Shown here: one piece after another, positions 25,316 through 28,372 of the stretch
Layout of the letters: every line of letters starts with the position of its first letter
How positions within the stretch are numbered: the stretch's first letter is position 1
NCBI GenBank assembly: GCA_026770575.1
Contig: MU657310.1
Coordinates: 43,050 to 71,421 of the forward strand
DNA length: 28,372 nt
DNA from: Pelagophyceae sp. CCMP2097
Lineage: Eukaryota > Sar > Pelagophyceae
Reading direction: 5' to 3'
Notes under the pieces: model-generated
Databases searched by the model: none
Told to the model about the DNA's origin: nothing
What the model saw: the letters and a program-made list of their open reading frames with translations, nothing else
Position numbers and translations under genes: made by a program

Positions 25316-28051
25316 TTAAAGGGTTGCACTGTCTTGTCGGCGCGCCCGTCTGACAAAGTCTTCAAAGTCGGCAAACGATACATGCGAGTCCGCCCGAAAC
25401 GCGTCGGTGACGATGGTTTGCACGTCTTCGCGCGTCAAATCCGAAAAGGCGTCGCCGAGCTTGACGAGGCCGGCGTGCAACTCGCTGACGGAGATCTCCC
25501 CGTCACTGGAAACGTCGAACCGCGTGAACGCCGTGCCCAAGGTATTCCCAGAATCCTCGTAGATCATCAAGAGCCGGGCCACCTTGAGCGCGTCGGCGCT
25601 GAGAGGCCGCTCGCCCTGCGCGGCGCCGTCCGACGGCCGCGCGACGTCGAGCGGGCGGTCGGCCGCGGCGCGTTCCTCTGCCAAGAGGCGGCGGCCTTTG
25701 TGGACGAAGGCGCGGAGCTCATCCAGTGAGACGTGCGCGTCCTCGTCCTCGTCGCAAGCTTCGTCGATGATGGACTGCACGTCTGAACGCTGGAGATCCG
25801 CAAAGGCGGATCCGAGCTTTCTCAGCCCCGCGTCCAACTCGCTGATCGAGATTTCACCGTCTCCAGAAGTGTCGAATTTCCTCAGCGCGTCTTGCAGGTC
25901 GTTGCCCCCGTCCTCGTAAATAACTAAAAGCCGAGCGACGTTCTTCGCCGCGGGACTCCATCCGCCAACTGACTTCGCCGGCCTGCGCACGGTGCGCTCC
26001 TCGGCGAGGAGCCGGCGGCCTTTGTGCGCAAAGGCGCGGAGTTCCTCGAGGGAGACGTGGGCGTCCTCGTCCTCGTCGCAGGCCTCGTCGATGATGGACT
26101 GCACGTCTGACCGCTGAAGGTCCGCAAAGGCGGTTCCGAGCGCTTTCAGCCCGGCGTGGAGCTCACTAATCGAGATTTCACCGTCTCCGGATGTGTCGAA
26201 CCTCCTCAGCGCATCTTGCAAGTCGTTGCCGCCGTCTTCATAAATAACTAAAAGCTTGGCCACATTCTTCGCTTCAGCGCTCCAGCCGCCAATCGCCTTC
26301 GCCGGCCTGCGCGAGGCCGCCGGTTGCTGCGGCGCTGCCTCCGCCGGCGCGACCTCTTGCAACGGCCGCGGGACTTGGTCTTCTCGCGCGAGGCGTTTTA
26401 CTTGCATAACGTCCGCGTGCGCCTTTGCGAGCTGATCAGACATTTCCTCGTCCAGCCAGTCCCACGCAAAATCGACCGCCGTCGCGGAAATGAGGAGCCG
26501 CGAGACGCCTTTTGTCGTCGCCTCGACGGCGGAGACGCGGAAAGATACCTCGCCGTCGAGGTCCGTTGCTGCCAGCGTCGCTTCCACCGCTGCCACCCAA
26601 ACGGGCTTGGCCAGTAAAACGACCCAGCGCACCGTCTCCGATTCGTTCGGCGGAACCGACTCCTTGGTCTCCTCGTAAAAACCGGACATTTGGGCCGGCG
26701 GCGCGGTAAAGCCCGACATTTTGGCCGGCGGCGCGGGTTCAAGCACGGCCGTTTGCACGGGCGCCCGTGCAGACGCCGCAGCCTTCAAGATGCGAACTGG
26801 CCTCGCCACCTTTGAACGCGAATCACTTCGGCTCGCGGGCTCGAGGAGGAGCAAGAGCTCGTCGCCGCCTCTTTGTTGTGCGCGCGCGGCGACCCATGCG
26901 CGTTTTAAAGCGGCTTCCGCGGCTCTTCCGAGGGGGTTGAAACGGACGTCTAAACGCGCCAGACCCTGCGGCGCTCTCGACGCCGAGATGCGCGAGAGCA
27001 TGGATCGCCACTCGTCGAGGTCGATGAGGCCGTTTGCGTTTAAAAGGCGTTCGTCTTTACGAACCCCTTCGATGAACGGCAGAGTGCACCATTCCGCAGA
27101 TGCGCCAGCCGCCCTCAAACTCGCCACACACGCCGCCGCTGTTGAAGACCCGTGCCTGTCGTGCTCCTCTAAATCAAAAGCTGAAAATGCCGGGGCGTTG
27201 GCCGCGAACGGCGCGCCGGGTGGGAGTCGAGCGGCGGCGGCGTGTAACTCTAATAAAGTCGAAGTCAACTTCATCTCCGGCGCTCTTTCGCCGCCCGCGG
27301 AAAGGGCCGCCGCGACGGCCGCGGCGAGGAGCACGCCAGCGTCGTCGTCCAAGGAATTGGAGCGGAGATCAACGTAGGCGAAGTCCCCTCTGCAAAGAGC
27401 TTCTAAAAGTGCAGGCCCATGTTGCGACGTGCGCGAATCGAAGCGCATTCCGACGCTGCGCAGCGCCAGGGCCTTGCGGCGTGGGACGTGCTGGGCTAAG
27501 GCGGTGGCGAGGTCTGCTAGGGCTGCCACGCCCACGTGCGGGGGCGTTTCGACCAACGGGTTCTCCGACAGCCGGAGTTCAAAAACCGACCCGGCTCGGC
27601 CCCACGCCTCGGCGCCGTGCTTCGCCGATCGGCCGCGCACGGCGGCGGCTAAAGCTTTGACGCCGTCTGCGCGGATGGCGTTGTCGGAGAGGTCGAGGTG
27701 CATGATCTGCGAGGCCTGGAGCGCGCCCGCGAGGGAGGTGGCGCCTTCGGAGCCGAGTGCACATGTTGCTACTCTAAGAGCGCGGAGCGTCGTAGCCGAA
27801 GTCCCGTGCACCACTGCCCTCGCCAGCGCGGCAGCGCCGGAATCGCCGAGGGGCACGCCCAAGAGGCGGAGGACGACGAGGCGCGTCGGGTTGGCGGCGA
27901 TCTTTAACGCCAAGACGTCTGGGGGAATGTCAGTGACATGGGAGATGGTTAGGACCACGTTCGTCCCCGTTTCGCGCTTTGACTCTTGCGGCGTCTCCGC
28001 GAGCAACGCGCGCGAGACGCCTTGCCGCGGCTTGGATTGCCGGCAACCCAT
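25316..28051 (-). CDS. Dual-acylated leucine-rich-repeat protein with three EF-hand pairs
   Basis: An intronless 911-aa frame. The ATG at 28051 gives MGCRQS: Gly2 for myristoylation, Cys3 for palmitoylation and Ser6; the frame extends 43 codons upstream, but this start is the natural one. Residues about 55-290 hold ribonuclease-inhibitor-like LRRs (LRLLGVPLGDSGAAALA, LDLSDNAIRADGVKALA, VDLRSNSLDDDAG). A second LRR/EF-like patch lies near 370-430 and a tandem PPAKMSGF/PPAQMSGF near 470-490. Three related EF modules follow: canonical loops DTSGDGEISISE at 619-630 and 727-738, DVSSDGEISVSE at 846-857; partner loops DEDEDAHVSLEE (659-670, 767-778) are good, the last (RADSHVSF) is worn. It should sit on a membrane and respond to calcium, with the LRRs as a binding platform. 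Modules 1 and 2 are nearly identical in DNA. No enzyme domain is seen. Confidence 0.9.
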   Translation of the reverse strand: MGCRQSKPRQGVSRALLAETPQESKRETGTNVVLTISHVTDIPPDVLALKIAANPTRLVVLRLLGVPLGDSGAAALARAVVHGTSATTLRALRVATCALGSEGATSLAGALQASQIMHLDLSDNAIRADGVKALAAAVRGRSAKHGAEAWGRAGSVFELRLSENPLVETPPHVGVAALADLATALAQHVPRRKALALRSVGMRFDSRTSQHGPALLEALCRGDFAYVDLRSNSLDDDAGVLLAAAVAAALSAGGERAPEMKLTSTLLELHAAAARLPPGAPFAANAPAFSAFDLEEHDRHGSSTAAACVASLRAAGASAEWCTLPFIEGVRKDERLLNANGLIDLDEWRSMLSRISASRAPQGLARLDVRFNPLGRAAEAALKRAWVAARAQQRGGDELLLLLEPASRSDSRSKVARPVRILKAAASARAPVQTAVLEPAPPAKMSGFTAPPAQMSGFYEETKESVPPNESETVRWVVLLAKPVWVAAVEATLAATDLDGEVSFRVSAVEATTKGVSRLLISATAVDFAWDWLDEEMSDQLAKAHADVMQVKRLAREDQVPRPLQEVAPAEAAPQQPAASRRPAKAIGGWSAEAKNVAKLLVIYEDGGNDLQDALRRFDTSGDGEISISELHAGLKALGTAFADLQRSDVQSIIDEACDEDEDAHVSLEELRAFAHKGRRLLAEERTVRRPAKSVGGWSPAAKNVARLLVIYEDGGNDLQDALRKFDTSGDGEISISELDAGLRKLGSAFADLQRSDVQSIIDEACDEDEDAHVSLDELRAFVHKGRRLLAEERAAADRPLDVARPSDGAAQGERPLSADALKVARLLMIYEDSGNTLGTAFTRFDVSSDGEISVSELHAGLVKLGDAFSDLTREDVQTIVTDAFRADSHVSFADFEDFVRRARRQDSATL
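25620..26300 (-). repeat. Tandem internal repeats encoding EF-hand modules
   Basis: Two units with a 108-codon period (324 bp) are near identical in DNA, for example around the loops at 25840-25873 and 26164-26197; a third, more diverged unit (119-codon step) covers about 25320-25620. They start at RRPAK..GGWS and end at HKGRRLLAEER. Recent duplication or gene conversion is implied. Confidence 0.85.
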
Positions 28052-28372
28052 CCCGCCCCGGGCACGTCGGGTCGACCGGATGCTCGAAACGACTTTCTCA
28101 TACGGGCAGCAAATCCTCGAAGGAAGTTTGGGCGTGAGGTGGGATAGAATAGAGAGGTTCACTTTTTTTGAACAAGTCAAGAGGGGTGCACCGGACCACC
28201 CCTCGACATAACGTACCTATGACTGAGTGCTTTTTTGGGCTCGGCTACGAAAAAATGGGTGTTTTTTTAGACCCCTTTTTATGGAAAACCCGGAGGTGTG
28301 GGTCGAACAAGCCACCTCGACGCGACCCATGGAACGGCTACTCAGAGTGATTTGAGGAGCTTCTTCTCGTCT
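28052..28372. other. Upstream region of the LRR/EF-hand gene
   Basis: About 320 bp that should include the leader and promoter of the minus-strand gene. It is AT-richer than the coding part, with T-runs near 28160, 28231 and 28262. No ORF with support; the window ends here. Confidence 0.45.

Noticed and set aside
26721..28211. Several 180-260-aa plus-strand ORFs opposite the LRR/EF-hand gene
   Set aside because: Antisense of a well supported coding frame; no domains.
1..28372. CRISPR arrays, bacterial promoters, rRNA genes or a viral insertion
   Set aside because: No regularly spaced repeats, no rRNA core sequence and no viral hallmark genes; the window is nuclear eukaryotic DNA with introns.

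Overview
This is nuclear DNA from a GC-rich, gene-dense eukaryote. It has no bacterial-style operons. Most genes are cut by introns, usually 40-125 bp, with donors that are often GTGCGT, GTGAG or GTACGT and acceptors that are usually TAG|G with the TAG in frame. Third codon positions are strongly G/C. The gene content is SMARCAD1-like SNF2, BBS5, a voltage-sensor/nucleotide-cyclase fusion, a Qc-SNARE, and RelA/SpoT-like plus kinesin-light-chain TPR sequence. It suggests a flagellate protist, most likely an alga of the ochrophyte (pelagophyte-like) or haptophyte kind. That placement is inference. BBS5 is the best evidence that the organism makes a cilium.

Layout: 1-2255 is non-coding and holds short inverted repeats (a MITE-like element, a foldback) and a tRNA-like stretch. 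2256-2882 (+) is a four-exon tail-anchored Qc-SNARE. 3097-5798 (-) is a seven-exon SMARCAD1/Fun30-type chromatin remodeller, preceded by a Tyr/Pro/Gln/Ala-rich ORF at 5841-6665 (-) that may be its N-terminal part. 7203-8559 (-) is an EF-hand protein with a myristoylation-type start. 9297-12125 (+) is an intronless voltage-sensor/ectodomain/cyclase protein. 12351-12591 holds a direct repeat. 12698 to about 15.7 kb (-) is an acyl-CoA synthetase spread over at least 14 exons. 16001-17653 (-) is BBS5 in nine exons. A small membrane-anchor ORF (+, 17979-18134) converges on an SH3-like protein (-, 18148-19029). 19030-21006 is repeat-rich with a possibly broken gene. 21007-22279 (+) has a RelA/SpoT-like domain followed by TPR repeats. 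22967-24634 (-) is a CAMK-like kinase. 25316-28051 (-) is a dual-acylated LRR protein with three EF-hand pairs.

Functionally, several genes point to membrane-voltage, calcium and cyclic-nucleotide signalling: the voltage-sensing cyclase, two EF-hand proteins with acylation-type N-termini, and a CAMK-like kinase. BBS5 adds a ciliary membrane-trafficking link and the SNARE a vesicle-fusion link. Nothing in the sequence shows that these genes are co-regulated. Exon structures were assembled by hand from splice signals, phase and family similarity, and reading phase was checked across every junction used.
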